A stretch of 64,000 nt of DNA from Eriocheir sinensis (Eukaryota > Arthropoda > Malacostraca > Decapoda > Varunidae), in contig NW_026111781.1 in the NCBI RefSeq assembly GCF_024679095.1, positions 252,501 to 316,500 on the forward strand, written 5' to 3'. The position numbers and the translations under genes are program-made. Under the pieces are notes generated by a model. That model ran no database searches. It worked only from the letters and a program-made list of their open reading frames with translations, and was not told the DNA's origin. Below, piece by piece: positions 1 to 12,983 of this stretch (positions are counted from its first letter, which is position 1; each line of letters opens with the position of its first letter).

Positions 1-1485
1 TTGTCTTGGCGGAGGAGCTCAGGTACTTTTCGCGTCTCGTGGGTGGCTCTTTTGTTTCCGTGAGCTCCCACGGGGCCTTTGTTGCTACTGTACGCTCAGC
101 TTTCGTGGATTCTTCGGAGCCTTGTGATTGGCTTCTAGTAGCGTGTGTAGCTGTGACACACTGGCGTTTCTTCCGCGAGGCTGGAGGCCAATTAGTATGG
201 CCAACGCTGTAGGTGTAAAGGTCAGATGGGCGTTGTCCGTTCTCATTTGCCTCACCTCGGAGTCAGGTGTCGTTGATGACTAATGAGTGGTGTCACTTAC
301 ACTTATCATCCTTGCTTCGGCGTAAAGTGGCGCTGATGACTAATGACCTCTCCTGTCACTACTGTTTGTAACGCACGCGCCCGCTAATGGGCCGCTAATT
401 GTCTCAGCGAGAAGGGACAGGGCTTGATGGTCCAACAGCGTTTCCATATTCTCTTCGTCCTCGGAGAGATAACGCCCGAGTCGCTGTGGTGGTGGTGTTG
501 GTGGTAAAGGAAGGCTGGCGACGAGGGACTGCTCCGCATGGTGTGTCGTCCTTTGGACTACCCGGTTGGTTACCGAAGCTACCAAGATTACCCGGGTGGT
601 TACCGACGTTGCCAAGAGGAGGGTTTGGGTTACCCACAGGGCTACCACATGTTGCCTTGAAGCTTTCTTTTTTCATTGTTGTATTTTGCTTATTTCTCTT
701 TTAATCTCTGTTGTCATCCATATTGGCTCTATTTACATTTCATTTCCTTGTTTAGTTCTCCTTCTAATTTTTCTTTTCATATGTTTTTTTTCTGATATTT
801 GTCTCATACGACTCTCAAATGTCATTTATAGTGTTTGTTTTTATTTCATTTTCCAATTCTGCTATATACTCCTTTAACAAACTGTCTTCACTTATTTTCA
901 TGTATGTGATTTCTTGTTGTTATAGTACTTACATTTTTCTAAATTCATTTGTGTAGATACACTTAGAACAGTCAGACAAATCATACTTTTCTTTGTGTTC
1001 ATCTCTATGTGTCAATACTACATTCTTTGGTTCATCATCACAAAGTTATGCCACGGCCTTCCCAAGTAGTTTCTCCGGTACAGTTTGTGTTTAACAATAC
1101 TATCAAGTTCCTTTTTTCAAGCCAGTTAAGCACTCTCTCACCATTAACCTCTTGTGTCCCAAGAAACCCAACATTAAAGTCCCCTACAAAGGTTCCTCTT
1201 CAATTTTATCAAGCATGTTGTTTATTTCAACTTCAATAACTCTGTTCCTTGCTTGGTCACATGTACACAAGTAACAACCTAAAACTGTATTTCCTACTAC
1301 ACATTTCAAATGCACTGTGCTTGCTATTCACATGCTTGCTACACACATGAACCTTTCTTGTCTTTCTCATCTCTGTTTGAGTCTGTGTACTTTAACCAAA
1401 ACATTAACTTTCATATATTTTTGTTGTGTTTCCGTAAGGCACAAAAGTGTATTTTCCGATACTAGTTTTACTATTTCACATTGTT
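1..1485. other. Unassigned unique sequence
   Basis: No recognisable gene was found. The first 660 bases are fairly GC-balanced and contain short open frames on both strands without a family signature. From about 660 the sequence becomes T-rich and looks intronic or intergenic. A 5' exon of the plus-strand gene could lie here, but nothing fixes a start. Confidence 0.3.
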
Positions 1486-1493
1486 TCACTTGT

Positions 1494-1680
1494 CCCTTCC
1501 CCCCTTCCTCCTTCCCCCCTTCCTCCTTCCCCCCTGTGTCAATTCCCTCCCCTTCCCCCCTTCCTCCTTCCCCCCTGTGTTAGTTCACTCCCCCTTCCCC
1601 CCTTCCTCCTTCCCCCCTGTGTTAGTTCCCTCCCCCTTCCCCCCTTCCTCGTTCCCCCCTGTGACAGTTCCCTCCCTAGT
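1494..1680. repeat. Pyrimidine-rich minisatellite, about 43-bp unit
   Basis: Three to four tandem copies of a C/T-rich unit (CCCTTCCTCCTTCCCCCC followed by TGTGTYAGTTCCCTC). Open frames over it are low-complexity artefacts. Confidence 0.8.
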
Positions 1681-2225
1681 CTCGACGATGGGGTCTGTGT
1701 GGTCTGATTTTCTATGTTAACTCTCTCTCTCTCTATGTAAATCTTTGTAAATCTCTCTCTCTCGTCTATACCTCTGAGAAATAGCCTAGTCCATCCTCTC
1801 GTTTTCTCTAACTCCTCATTACTTTACGTTTTCTATCTATGTTTTTCAGGGTAGACTTTGAAATGTATTATCTTAAGTTGTACAATTATTAGAGAAATCA
1901 GTGTATATCTGATGTCGACACCCTCATAATTAAAGACATTGTCTACAGTGTTGATTGTGGAAGTGTTTTTAATAGTTTTGGCCTAAAAACAGAAGGAAAT
2001 GAGCCAAGTACGACAATCTCCTTAGCTTAGACAATTTAGTTAGGCGCAAACTATTTGCCCCAACACACGTGAAAACACTTCCTCAATATAATTTAAACCC
2101 GTAAAAACAGTAATCACATTTTCGTCAAGCATTTCCCGCCATTAAAACACACATAGAACACAAAATAAGGAACAAAATAACACAACACGATACAGGTAAC
2201 AGCTCAAAGAAGAAGAAGAGGAAGA

Positions 2226-2238
2226 CAAGATGGCCGCC
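2226..2238 (+). promoter_or_regulatory. YY1-like core promoter motif CAAGATGGCCGCC
   Basis: The 13-mer matches the animal YY1-type initiator/downstream motif (AANATGGCNGC). It sits in a short GC-richer stretch about 500 bp upstream of the first exon-like block on this strand. The ATG inside it opens a frame of only 26 codons. A promoter or 5'UTR role is inferred from the motif alone. Confidence 0.3.
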
Positions 2239-2463
2239 GATCTCTCCTTTCCAGGCAAACACACTATTTTACCGTTTTCTCTACTTGTAAAGCCTGACGG
2301 AGGTGTCTGAGGCAGTATATCATGTGGTAATGGTTCTCCACGCCTTTAGAAACCCACAGTAACCGCCGGAGACCAAGAGAACACGGAGAAAACAGGGAGT
2401 GGAGATTGTGGGCGGATTTTTCGTGTTTATAAGTGTGTGTCACGGCACGTCACTCACGGCTGT

Positions 2464-2565
2464 GCTTTATGGCGTGTGTGAAGGCTTGTGTGCGTGTGTG
2501 AAGACTTGTGTGCGTGTGTGAAGGCTTGTGTGCGTGTTTTGGAGGGCGTGTGTGCGTGTGTGCAA
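2464..2565. repeat. GTGTGTGAAGGCTTGTGTGC short tandem array
   Basis: About four copies of a roughly 20-bp GT-rich unit (GTGTGTGAAGRCTTGTGTGC and variants) directly follow a GC-richer segment. Confidence 0.7.
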
Positions 2566-2735
2566 AACTCTAGAATGACACCCGCACTACCTTACACAAC
2601 GCCCCTGTCCCTCACACACACACACACACAGTCTTGTTTCCATGTGTACAGTATGATATATAGTGTCCCTGTCTTTCCTTACAACCACACAGTTACACTA
2701 CTAAACATTTCAACGTCACTTATTTTGTTCGGCAG

Positions 2736-2837
2736 GCTCAAACTCCATCCTGGAGCTCCAGAAGAGGCCCTCTGGACTGGGGCCCAAGCAGCGGTGGACT
2801 CTCAACAACAACAACAACAACTCCGTCAAGTAACCCA
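2736..2837 (+). CDS. Candidate exon, product unknown
   Basis: A polypyrimidine tract and TTCGGCAG precede the block, and it ends at a good donor (CCCA|GTAAGT). Two of three frames stay open to the donor. The third reads an ordinary-looking peptide (SILELQKRPSGLGPKQRWTL), then an Asn run, then a stop inside the block. Base composition is clearly higher in GC than the flanks, as expected of an exon. I cannot choose the frame or recognise the protein. It could be an upstream exon of the plus-strand gene that continues near 31-52 kb, or the last exon of another gene. Confidence 0.3.
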
Positions 2838-2996
2838 GTAAGTCAAGTCTTGGTTCAGTCTGCTTGTGTCTGGATGCCTCCTGTTACCTTCACCAAAATG
2901 GCATATATTTGAATTTACAGATAAAAAAATACAAATTAATTTAATGTTTCATACTGCATGGTGTTAGTGTGATTGTTAGTAAGTTTATGTGAGCAA

Positions 2997-3392
2997 GGCG
3001 GGGCTTCGTGGTGCAGTGGTTAGCACACTCCAAGAGAGCCCGGGTTCGATTCCCGGCGGAGTGGAAAAATTTGGGCGGCTTTTCCGATACCCTACACTCC
3101 TGTCCACCCAGCAGTGTACCAGGTATTAATCGAGGGTTGTGTCCTGTCTCCTGGGGTCTGTTCCCTTCTATAATTCCTTCCCTTTCTGTCTCTCTCCGGC
3201 ATATGACCACAGATGTTGTGTCCCGTCTCCTGGAGTCTGTTCCCTTCTCCTATAATTCCTTCCCCTTCTGTCTCTCTCCGGCATATGACCACAGATGTTG
3301 TGTCCCGTCTCCTGGGGTCTGTTCCCTTCTCCTATAATTCCTTCCCCTTCTGTCTCTCTCCGGCATATGACCACAGATGTTTTGCCCAACTT
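2997..3392 (+). mobile_element. tRNA-derived SINE with 13-bp target-site duplication
   Basis: The head resembles a tRNA gene: an A-box-like GTGGTGCAGTGG and a B-box-like GGTTCGATTCC, then GGAGTGGAAAAATTTGGG. Identical 13-bp direct repeats TTTATGTGAGCAA flank it at 2984-2996 and 3393-3405, which shows retrotransposition. Its 3' part is unusual: the roughly 80-bp body segment from GTCTCCTGG to CAGATGTT is tandemly repeated three times. Other copies of the family lie near 31.2 and 42.1 kb. The tRNA-like head lacks part of its anticodon arm compared with those copies. Confidence 0.88.
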
Positions 3393-4056
3393 TTTATGTG
3401 AGCAATGCAACAAGCTCTTCCATATTTAGTCCAGGCAAATTAGACGAAAAAAGGCCATTTTGGAGAAAAAAATCATAAGTTTTTTATATTTGGCAGGAAG
3501 ACTCTTCAAGGGTCATAGAACAAAGATCTAAAGAGTTCCCCTCCATCAAGTGTGTGCTTCCCCCTTTTTTGGGGGAAAACCCCCCTTTGGAGGGTACTTC
3601 TCCTCATATTTACTCTTTTTTCTCAAAAACGGTGCATCGGACAGGTAAAAGGTATATGGAGCAAAAAAATAGAAAATTAAATTCTCCACAACCTCATTTC
3701 TATGTCTTTTTGCCCTAATTATTACGGTTTTTGCGGAAATGAGGTCGAAAGTAGTAGACTCATTTTTGCCGATATTAAAAAAAATGCATTCGGTCCTTAC
3801 ACTTTGCTTAATAACTTTGAAATTCATAATTTATCCTCAAAATACCATATAGATGACATTGTAGAGCAGAGATTCAGGTTTCATTTGGTATCCTTGTTTT
3901 GGTCTAAATATTAGAAGAAGGGGAAAGAGAATAACAAATATAAAACTGTAAATCCTGAGATGTCCACGGCTATGTTGCTTTTACATCAAAAGCTTTTTTT
4001 GTAAATTGATACTGAACAAGCTTGAAAATAACATTATACCATGCCCATTTCTCTCT

Positions 4057-4064
4057 TCATTTGT
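4057..4064. other. Empty-site equivalent of the hAT target (TCATTTGT)
   Basis: Reverse complement ACAAATGA occurs once here in the left arm. The same sequence occurs twice, flanking the hAT element, in the right arm. It shows the pre-insertion state of the target. Confidence 0.85.
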
Positions 4065-4172
4065 GGTAAACAGGTTTGTGATTTCTTTCTTTTCAGAATA
4101 GAATGAAATTATTTTCAGAAATAATGGTAATGATATATTATAGACTTAAGTGAACACAACAAAATATTTACC

Positions 4173-4856
4173 ATGGCTTCAAGTAATGAGATGTGTTTTT
4201 GTTGCCAAAAGACATTAAGTGAAGGTGAAACAGTGAAAGTGAAAGATGGTATACATAATTTGAGGCGTGTCAGTAAAATTAGAAATGACGGAAATTTTAA
4301 AATGCTAAAGGAAGTGAACACTATTCAAGTGCATAAAATATGTAGGCGTGAGTACATAAAAGAGAAAAATATTGCCAGAGATGAAAAAAAGAAAAGAGAA
4401 AGGTTGCAAGAAACAAAGCAAACCATGAGATCAGAAGAAAAATTTGATTTCAAAAACAAGTGCTTATTCTGTAGTGATATATGTGATACTGCAATTGAAA
4501 AGAAAAAGAATGTGAGCAGACGCAGAAAAATTTGGGAAGTTAGAGTTCTGCATCTGAAAAAGAAAATTTCAGACTTTGCTAAAGAAAGAAAAGATGAACT
4601 AGGTGACAAAGTATTCAAACGAGTTAACAGTGTCCTGTGTCTTGTTGCTGAAGAAGCCCGTTATCATGAAGTTTGCTATTCAAATTTTTTTACCAACACA
4701 TCATTTCTCCAAACCCCTTCCTTCCCATCATGGCAAGGTTTCATGGAGGGTATAACCTATGCTCATTCTTATGAGCAGTCAAAAATTCTTGCACTGCCTT
4801 TCATAAGCCTACCACCAACTGAGTACAGCATGTGTGGTACTGATGAAGAACCATAA
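4173..4856 (+). pseudogene. Internally deleted left-arm copy of a C2HC zinc-binding protein of an undescribed element
   Basis: The frame is 227 codons and starts MASSNEMCFCCQKTL. Two zinc-binding modules are visible: C8-x2-C11 with H54-x2-C57, and C97-x2-C100 with H165-x2-C168, separated by a very basic, Lys/Arg-rich linker. After residue about 175 (NFFTNTS) the frame jumps to FLQTPSFPSWQGFMEG, which lies far downstream in the right-arm copy, so about 1.05 kb is deleted. The last nine codons run into the palindrome centre. The reading frame is open only by chance after the join. Function is unknown; the paired C2HC modules suggest nucleic-acid binding. Confidence 0.7.
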
Positions 4857-6792
4857 AGAGTGGACCATAGTTCTGAAATCCCACTGCCATCCATGATGTA
4901 TCCAATGGACCCAAGATACGACATAAGGAGATGAAATCCTCCCAGCCTTTCAATTATATTGCTAAGTTCACCATTTGGATTGGAGGAAACTATATCCTTG
5001 GCTTTGATGTAGAGTGGCTGGTCAAAAGTTACAAAGCATATCACTTGCTTTGATTTTTTGTTTCCTCAGCAGCATAGTTTAAAGCACTTAGCACCGTATT
5101 GTACTCAGTTGGTGGTAGGCTTATGAAAGGCAGTGCAAGAATTGTTGACTGCTCATAAGAATGAGCATAGGTTATACCCTCCATGAAACCTTGCCATGAT
5201 GGGAAGGAAGGGGTTTGGAGAAATTTTCCATACATCCACAAAACATCCTTTGGTGCTGGGGTTGAAACATAATGTACATCTTCCCTGTTACACACATTTT
5301 TCAGTTCTAAGGCATTCAAACCTTGTTTTTGTTTGCCCTCAAACTTTCTTATTTTAATGTTTCCAGCTGCAGCAATCTCATTTGAGGATGGGATACTTCT
5401 CAATTTATTTATTTCCTGAGTTCTTACAATTCTTGATGGAGTTATGCACTTTATTCCACCCATTGAATGAAATGTTCCTTTGCCAGACAAGGTTTGAATG
5501 TTGAAGTCTGCGTTATCAAAACATACTGACAAAATGAATCTCCTTCCACATCTGGTTTCCAAGAAATTGCAGCCGATGACTCAAACAGTGAGACATCATT
5601 ATAGGCAGAACAAAATCCAAAGTTTGATACTGTGTTAACAATGGTTCTAGAGCCAGTTTTCCGAAATAAATATCCTGCCAAACCAAGCAATAGGCAGGAC
5701 AAAAATGATCGGGGACGTGTTGCAGAAATTATTGCATGTGCAATTGCTGTACACTTCTTTTCTAATTTTCCCTTATCACTCTTTTTGTCTTTTTGAACAA
5801 CTAGTTCTAAGAAGGCATGTAATGTTTCAGGCACAACATCATCTGCATTTTTCATAAATTCAGTGATATCTGGATAATCTGTGGTATTGTAAGGATTTGT
5901 TCTGATATCCTCACGAATTATAGTTGCTGCAGCTTTTACGATTCTTAATCTTTCATCTTTCTCACTTTTCTCTCTCTCTGTGTACCAGGTATTGGTCAGT
6001 TTTAGTCCAGAGCCACGGAAACAAACTAATGTTGATCTTTTCTTCATTTGAAAGAACATTACTCTATCTTCATATGTGTCCATTAACTTATTTTTCAATG
6101 TTTTCTCAGTTACGGATGAACTTTCTGGCATATTTTCTTCAAGATTTTTCATTGAGTCATGTAAAGTGAATTGGCATTCTTCTGATTCCTCAATGTACCT
6201 ACATAGTTTTTCAAAAGCACAGTCAATATGCTCATCTTTTGGACGTCCTCTTTTTAAAGATGATGATGTGTTGGTAAAAAAGTTTGAATAGCAAACTTCA
6301 TGATAACGGGCTTCTTCAGCAACAAGACACAGGACACTGTTAACTCGTTTGAATACTTTGTCACCTAGTTCATCTTTTCTTTCTTTAGCAAAGTCTGAAA
6401 TTTTCTTTTTCAGATGCAGAACTCTAACTTCCCAAATTTTTCTGCGTCTGCTCACATTCTTTTTCTTTTCAATTGCAGTATCACATATATCACTACAGAA
6501 TAAGCACTTGTTTTTGAAATCAAATTTTTCTTCTGATCTCATGGTTTGCTTTGTTTCTTGCAACCTTTCTCTTTTCTTTTTTTCATCTCTGGCAATATTT
6601 TTCTCTTTTATGTACTCACGCCTACATATTTTATGCACTTGAATAGTGTTCACTTCCTTTAGCATTTTAAAATTTCCGTCATTTCTAATTTTACTGACAC
6701 GCCTCAAATTATGTATACCATCTTTCACTTTCACTGTTTCACCTTCACTTAATGTCTTTGGCAACAAAACACATCTCATTACTTGAAGCCAT
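4830..6792 (-). pseudogene. Right-arm copy of the undescribed element protein, frameshifted
   Basis: Read on the minus strand from the ATG at 6792, this holds the longer version of the same protein. Order: two C2HC modules, a basic linker, an alpha-helical middle with TRPRSFLSCLLLGLAGYLF, then FDNADFNIQTL and FHSMGGIKCITPS, FLQTPSFPSWQGFMEG, FVTFDQPLYIKAKDIV, RLGGFHLLMSYLGSIGYIMD and GSGISELWSTLYGSSSVPHM. Three lesions break it. One sits near the start, where CFCCQ becomes RCVLLP by an indel. One lies near 5540 between SFCQ and VFDNADF. One lies near 5043 between NQSK and VICFVTFD. It runs out at the palindrome centre after SVPHM, so the C-terminal part is missing. From memory of invertebrate gene sets, proteins with these motifs are multicopy and uncharacterised, and are often joined to the nuclease type seen at 21.4-23.1 kb; this needs a database check. 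Confidence 0.7.
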
Positions 6793-6970
6793 GGTAAATA
6801 TTTTGTTGTGTTCACTTAAGTCTATAATATATCATTACCATTATTTCTGAAAATAATTTCATTCTATTCTGAAAAGAAAGAAATCACAAACCTGTTCACC
6901 ACAAATGACAGGGCCGGATTTACTTGCTTGTGGGCCCTAGGCCAAATCTCATCAGGGGGCCCCCCCCTCG

Positions 6971-7095
<125 letters not shown>

Positions 7096-7387
7096 TATTT
7101 TGTGCAGAACCTGTTCTTAAACAGAGGTATAATGGAAAAAATACAGTTAAACTGAACCAGAATGCATTTTACACTAAGAATTACAGTAAAACATAACACA
7201 TTAATAGTTTCTAATAAAAATTAGTTCCATATCAGGTGCATCATAGCTGTATCTGATTAAAGTAAATGAAGTTCTATATCAAGTACATCAAAGTGAATCA
7301 GGTTCCATATGTAGTAGGCCTACATACATGTTGCGCACTGAAACGAAAATGAAGAAAAATAAATTTTTAAGCACAACTATGTGCAGT

Positions 7388-9908
7388 TCAGAATGACTTT
7401 TTTCTGCTTTTTTCCAAGGCAAATTTGTCAATGATACTGTTTGTGTCAAGGGATTGTAAGAGGTCAGATTCAATGCATAGTAGTGAAAGTGAGTTTAGTC
7501 TGGTCTGTCCCATAGTTGATCTTACGTGATTTTTTACCCTAGATAGAGTAGAAAAAGACCTCTCTCCCTGACAGTTTGTAATGGGGATGGTAAGGAAAAT
7601 TCTCAACAAGATACTAATGTTTGGAAAGGCAGCTGTCAAAACACCATCTTTGGACCTCAGCAAAGTGGAAATGTTTGTCACTGACCTGTCAGATTCAGAG
7701 GACAAAATGTCTTTAAACTGCAGAAATTCATCTAAAATAGATGCTTCCAGGTCACTCGAATAGGTACTGACAAGGAGCTCCAGTTGAGCTTTGAGGTCAT
7801 CATACTTCAAATAGCTTCTTTAATTCTGAATAGGCATTCACTCTATGCTCTAATTCATTCCTAAGGCGGTCTAATATTGTGTAGAAGTTGTCCACCTTGA
7901 ACTTCTGACGTGGATCAAGATGGGTTTCATTCCCAACTGATTCATCAAAGAATCTTTTTCTCTTTTTTGCTCTTTTTGTTGTATCTATGTAGACAGGATC
8001 AGCAAAAGTCCTAGCCTGATCTTCTATTTCATCAAACTGACCCTGTCTCATTTCAGAGATAAAGGAGATTAAACTCTCATACAGTTTCACAACTGACAGA
8101 AGGTCGGTCTCAACTTTCTGAAGTGATAAGCTGGTTGCATTAAACCTTGTTAAAATCTTGTACCATATTACAGTAAGAAGTGCTGTTTCAAATGATTCCA
8201 TTTGTTTCCTGAGACCTTCACCTTCAAGCTTTGTAGCCACAGTTTGTCTGCTGTCAGAACATATGTTCTCCAGTGCTGACTTTATCTCATCGTAATGTAA
8301 ATACACTGCTTTAACAGCATCAGCCCTTGCACTCCAGCGAGTATCTGACAGGGATTTCACTACAATTCCTTCGGTGGGTAGTGCAGCTTTCAAGTGATCC
8401 CATCTATATGTGGAGGCTGAGAAGAAGTTATATAAGGCTTGCAAAAAACTGAAATATGAAGCCGACCCTGGGCAACTGCTGGTAGCTGATGTTCCAACAA
8501 GGTTTAAGGAATGACCAGCACAAGGGACATAATATGCCAGGGGATTCCTAGCCTTTATTCTGGCTTGGAGACCAGTGTAAATGCCTGACATATTGGCAGC
8601 ATTGTCATAACTCTGGCCTCTCATGTCACCCAAATCAAGACCAACATCCTCGATTATTTGTAAAACAGTTGAGGCTATGCTCGCTGAACCATGGTCATGT
8701 ATGTCTATGAACCTCAGAAATCGCTCAACGGGTTTACCATCAGGTTTTACATATCGAACTATGAATGTAAGCTGGTCAGTGTGACTAACATCTGGGGTTG
8801 AATCGACACTAATTGAATAATATTTTGCTTGTTTTGCTTCCCTTATGATAACTGAGTGAATTTCTTCAGCCATCAGATTGATCATGTCATCAGAAGTAGT
8901 CTTTGAGAGATATGAAGTGTTTCCACTACCTACAGCACCGTACACATCCAGATGCTGTGCAAGAAGAGGGTCAAATTTTGATATGAGTTCTAATACTCCA
9001 AGGTAATTACCATTGTTGTTAGAGCCAATTCTTTCATCACTACCTCTGAGAGGAAGACCTCTTGAAGTTAAAAATTTTAGTGTTTCAGTTATGCGCAACA
9101 GAACCTCTCTCCAGTATTTTCTCTCTGCATCTACTTGCAAAGCCAAAGTGGAATCAATTCGCCTTGCTGCAACTGCCCTTATGCCCCAAGCAATAACGGA
9201 CTTTTTATGATCTTTACTACTTTCATGTTCAGCAACTCTACGCTGGCAGTTTTTCCAGTCACTAAACCCACTTGTAAATAATGAGACTTGCTTGCTGAAC
9301 AGCTTGCATGGAACACAAAATACATCACCAGTTTGTGGAGAATACACAAGCCATTCCCTTTTAATGTTTTCACCATTTGCCAATTTACGAGTAAACAAGG
9401 ATTTGGGTACATATCGAACTCTTTCCTTTTCACCCACACTTACACTTCTTGCAGATTTTGAAAAGTCACCTTGATCTTGTTCACAATTTTGCTTAAGAGG
9501 ATGATTTACTAAATATTCAATCACTTTATCATCAATTACCTGCCAGTCAGCTGGATCACTCGACACACACAAATCAACATTAACATCTTGTTCCATAGAA
9601 TTATTCTTATCAGTCAACTGAGATGAACTGGGTGAAGCTTCAGTCACAGGTGGTACTAATACTTCTATTGCTGATTCACTCAATAGCTGTGGTTTTGACT
9701 CAGCTGACCTTGCATCGTCATCTTTATCACAAAAGTGAACATCTGTTATATCATCACCTGGGAGTTTACCGTCACTGGTACTAGGCTCTGAATCTCCTTG
9801 TGGTTTAAAAAAGGTGGTCAGCTTTGGAAGTGACAGCAGTTGTTCAGCTTTTCTTTCTTTTAACTTTCTCTTTTGTGAGCCACTCATATATTTCTTCAGG
9901 GACGACAT
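7388..9908 (-). pseudogene. hAT transposase (ZMYM1/TTF-type zinc finger class), one frameshift
   Basis: The first open segment (9908-7800, 702 codons) begins MSSLKKYMSGSQKRKLKERK. It has a TTF-type zinc finger around residues 165-240 (CVPCKLF, then H-x5-H) and a DUF4371-like region. RNase-H-fold acidic motifs follow: SVDSTPDVSH with Asp near 369, and GQSYDNAANMSG with Asp near 435. The hAT-typical SDTRWSARA motif comes next. A second segment (7810-7388, 140 codons) continues in another frame with the hAT C-terminal dimerisation region (PITNCQGERSFSTLSRVKNH). The break is one nucleotide: LKKLFE continues as YDDLKAQ. Apart from this shift, roughly 840 residues are readable without stops, so the copy is young. 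It would cut and paste the element through its inverted ends. Confidence 0.9.
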
Positions 9909-11085
<1,177 letters not shown>

Positions 11086-11089
11086 AAAC

Positions 11090-11535
11090 CGTTAGACTAA
11101 ATATTTAACTTTAATTCCACAACGTTCACCTTTGAGTCTAAAATGCTAAAAACTATGTAAAATCAGTAAATTATGAGGAATGAGCCACCGGGAATACACT
11201 GGGGGCGCGTTACCATGGTGTGCTTTGTCCCCCTCCCCTTCGTTACACTAAATATTTAACTTTACTTCCAAACCGTTCGCCTGTGGGTCTAAAACGCTTT
11301 AAACTATCTGAAAACAGTTACTTGTGAGGAATGAGCAGCCGGGAATACACTGGAGGCGCGTTACCATGCTGTGTTTTGTCCCCCTCAGCATCCTTACCGC
11401 TTTACCTTATTTTAATCCCCCAATGTTCGGTCAAGAATGCTTAAATCTACCTAATGACAGTTAATTGTGATGAATGAGACCGGGTATACACTGGGGGCGC
11501 GTTACCATGGTGTGCTGTTTTTGTCCTCAGCATCC
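11090..11535. repeat. Three-copy tandem repeat, about 160-bp unit
   Basis: Each unit holds TAAATATTTAACTTTA, GAGGAATGAGC, ATACACTGGGGGCGCGTTAC and a TGTTTTGTCCCC-like end. The units are moderately diverged (starts near 11097, 11247 and 11395). It lies in the hAT element upstream of its transposase, so it could be a subterminal binding or promoter region; that role is inference. Confidence 0.7.
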
Positions 11536-11696
11536 TCACCGCTAATCCTTATTTTAACACACTTTCAAACATCACAGGACACCCATACGCCACACACACT
11601 AGGGACTACAAGCTACACGTACACACCAGTAACACTCACACAGAACCGCCATAAAGGGATACAAATGGAATAATGATTAACGCCTTCAGGAACAGT

Positions 11697-11710
11697 GCGC
11701 CGCCATGTTG
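11697..11710 (-). promoter_or_regulatory. YY1-like motif upstream of the hAT transposase
   Basis: The minus strand reads CAACATGGCGGCGC, a good match to the YY1-type motif. It lies on the transposase strand about 1.8 kb upstream of its ATG in a GC-richer patch. Together with ATGGCCGCC at 11899-11907 it could mark the transposase promoter, with an intron in between. Confidence 0.3.
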
Positions 11711-12874
11711 CACGCCGGCTCAGTTCTCACCCTCATAACTCCACTACTAAGAGTCTCACCGGGGAAATGTTAGTGGTGAAGTGTACCTGGTGATCTGTTT
11801 AATTAGTCTGGCTACCTGTGATGTAGTGTAAATGCCGCGTACCTGAATTAGAGGGAAAAATGTCTCCCGTGCGTACCTCCTGCTTCATCCTGGTTCCCGT
11901 AATGGCCGCCGTGAAGCTTCTAATTTCATCTACATTCTCTTGATCTTGCCTTTTCTGGGGTTTATTATTCCTTTTATGGCATATTTTGTGTATATAATTT
12001 TTTTAGGCATTTTCGTTGGTTTCCTTTTGCTTCTAAGAGTGTCCTTGTGAAAAATGTTTGGTCATCCTTTATATACTCGTAATTTGTCATGTCACTCTAC
12101 TACATCCTTTATTTCTAACCTATTTCTCGATGTTATTGTTATTTTTTCCATTTTTTGTGCCATGTTTTGTTTCTAAGAGTCCTTATAAAAAATGTTTGGT
12201 CATCCTTTACACACTCGTATTTTGTCATGTCACTGTACCATATTCTTTATTTTCTAAGCTATTTTCTCGACGTAACTATTTCTTTCTCTATTTTCAGTGT
12301 CATGTTTTGTTTCTAAATGCGTCTCTGTAAAAATTGTAATATTTCTTTTGTTTGTCTTCAAGTGGGTGTCTCTTAAGCAGTTTTTTTTTCCCTAGTTAAT
12401 TTTCTCAACAACATTTGCTTTTCAACGATCATTTATTCAACAAGTGGCGAGTTCAGTGAGGTTTTTATTATTTTACAAACGCTGCGTGCAAAAAGGCGGG
12501 GAATTTAAACAGACTAACACCAGCAATAGAAGTAGCTATAATTTCAACACAGCTTTTGAGGATATTAAAGCCTTTCCTTGCCTATTTAAACCTCATAGTA
12601 GTGTAGGAAGAGACCAATCAACCTTTTTTCTCAATAAGCGAATGTGTGAATAGGGATGAAAATTATAACAGTACGTATGTGCGAAAAAAAAAATCGTTAA
12701 CGGTCTCTGCATTTCGCACAAAACAGAACTTCGAATGACTGCTCCGAGATCTCAAAAGCATTTATTTATATGTGTTTTGTTTCTAAGTACTATTTTATCG
12801 CCTTAGAAAGCACAAATGTTCGTCATCACGAAAATATAACATGAAAATAGAGTTCGAGTGATACATTTCTTTTG

Positions 12875-12983
<109 letters not shown>

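Noticed and set aside
340..704. 100-codon frames on both strands near the window start
   Set aside because: They overlap on opposite strands, have no recognisable family and no splice logic; left unassigned.
2997..3075. True tRNA genes at the SINE heads (3.0, 31.2, 42.1, 25.0, 48.1 kb)
   Set aside because: A and B boxes are present but arms are incomplete, bodies and tails follow, and target duplications prove retroposition.
3546..3914. 70-114 codon frames in the palindrome's terminal regions (also 13650-14081)
   Set aside because: Mirrored on both strands of noncoding terminal sequence, AT-rich, with no domain; most likely chance.
4173..4856. 227-codon frame as an intact gene
   Set aside because: It has a 1.05-kb internal deletion compared with the right arm and ends in chance codons of the palindrome centre.
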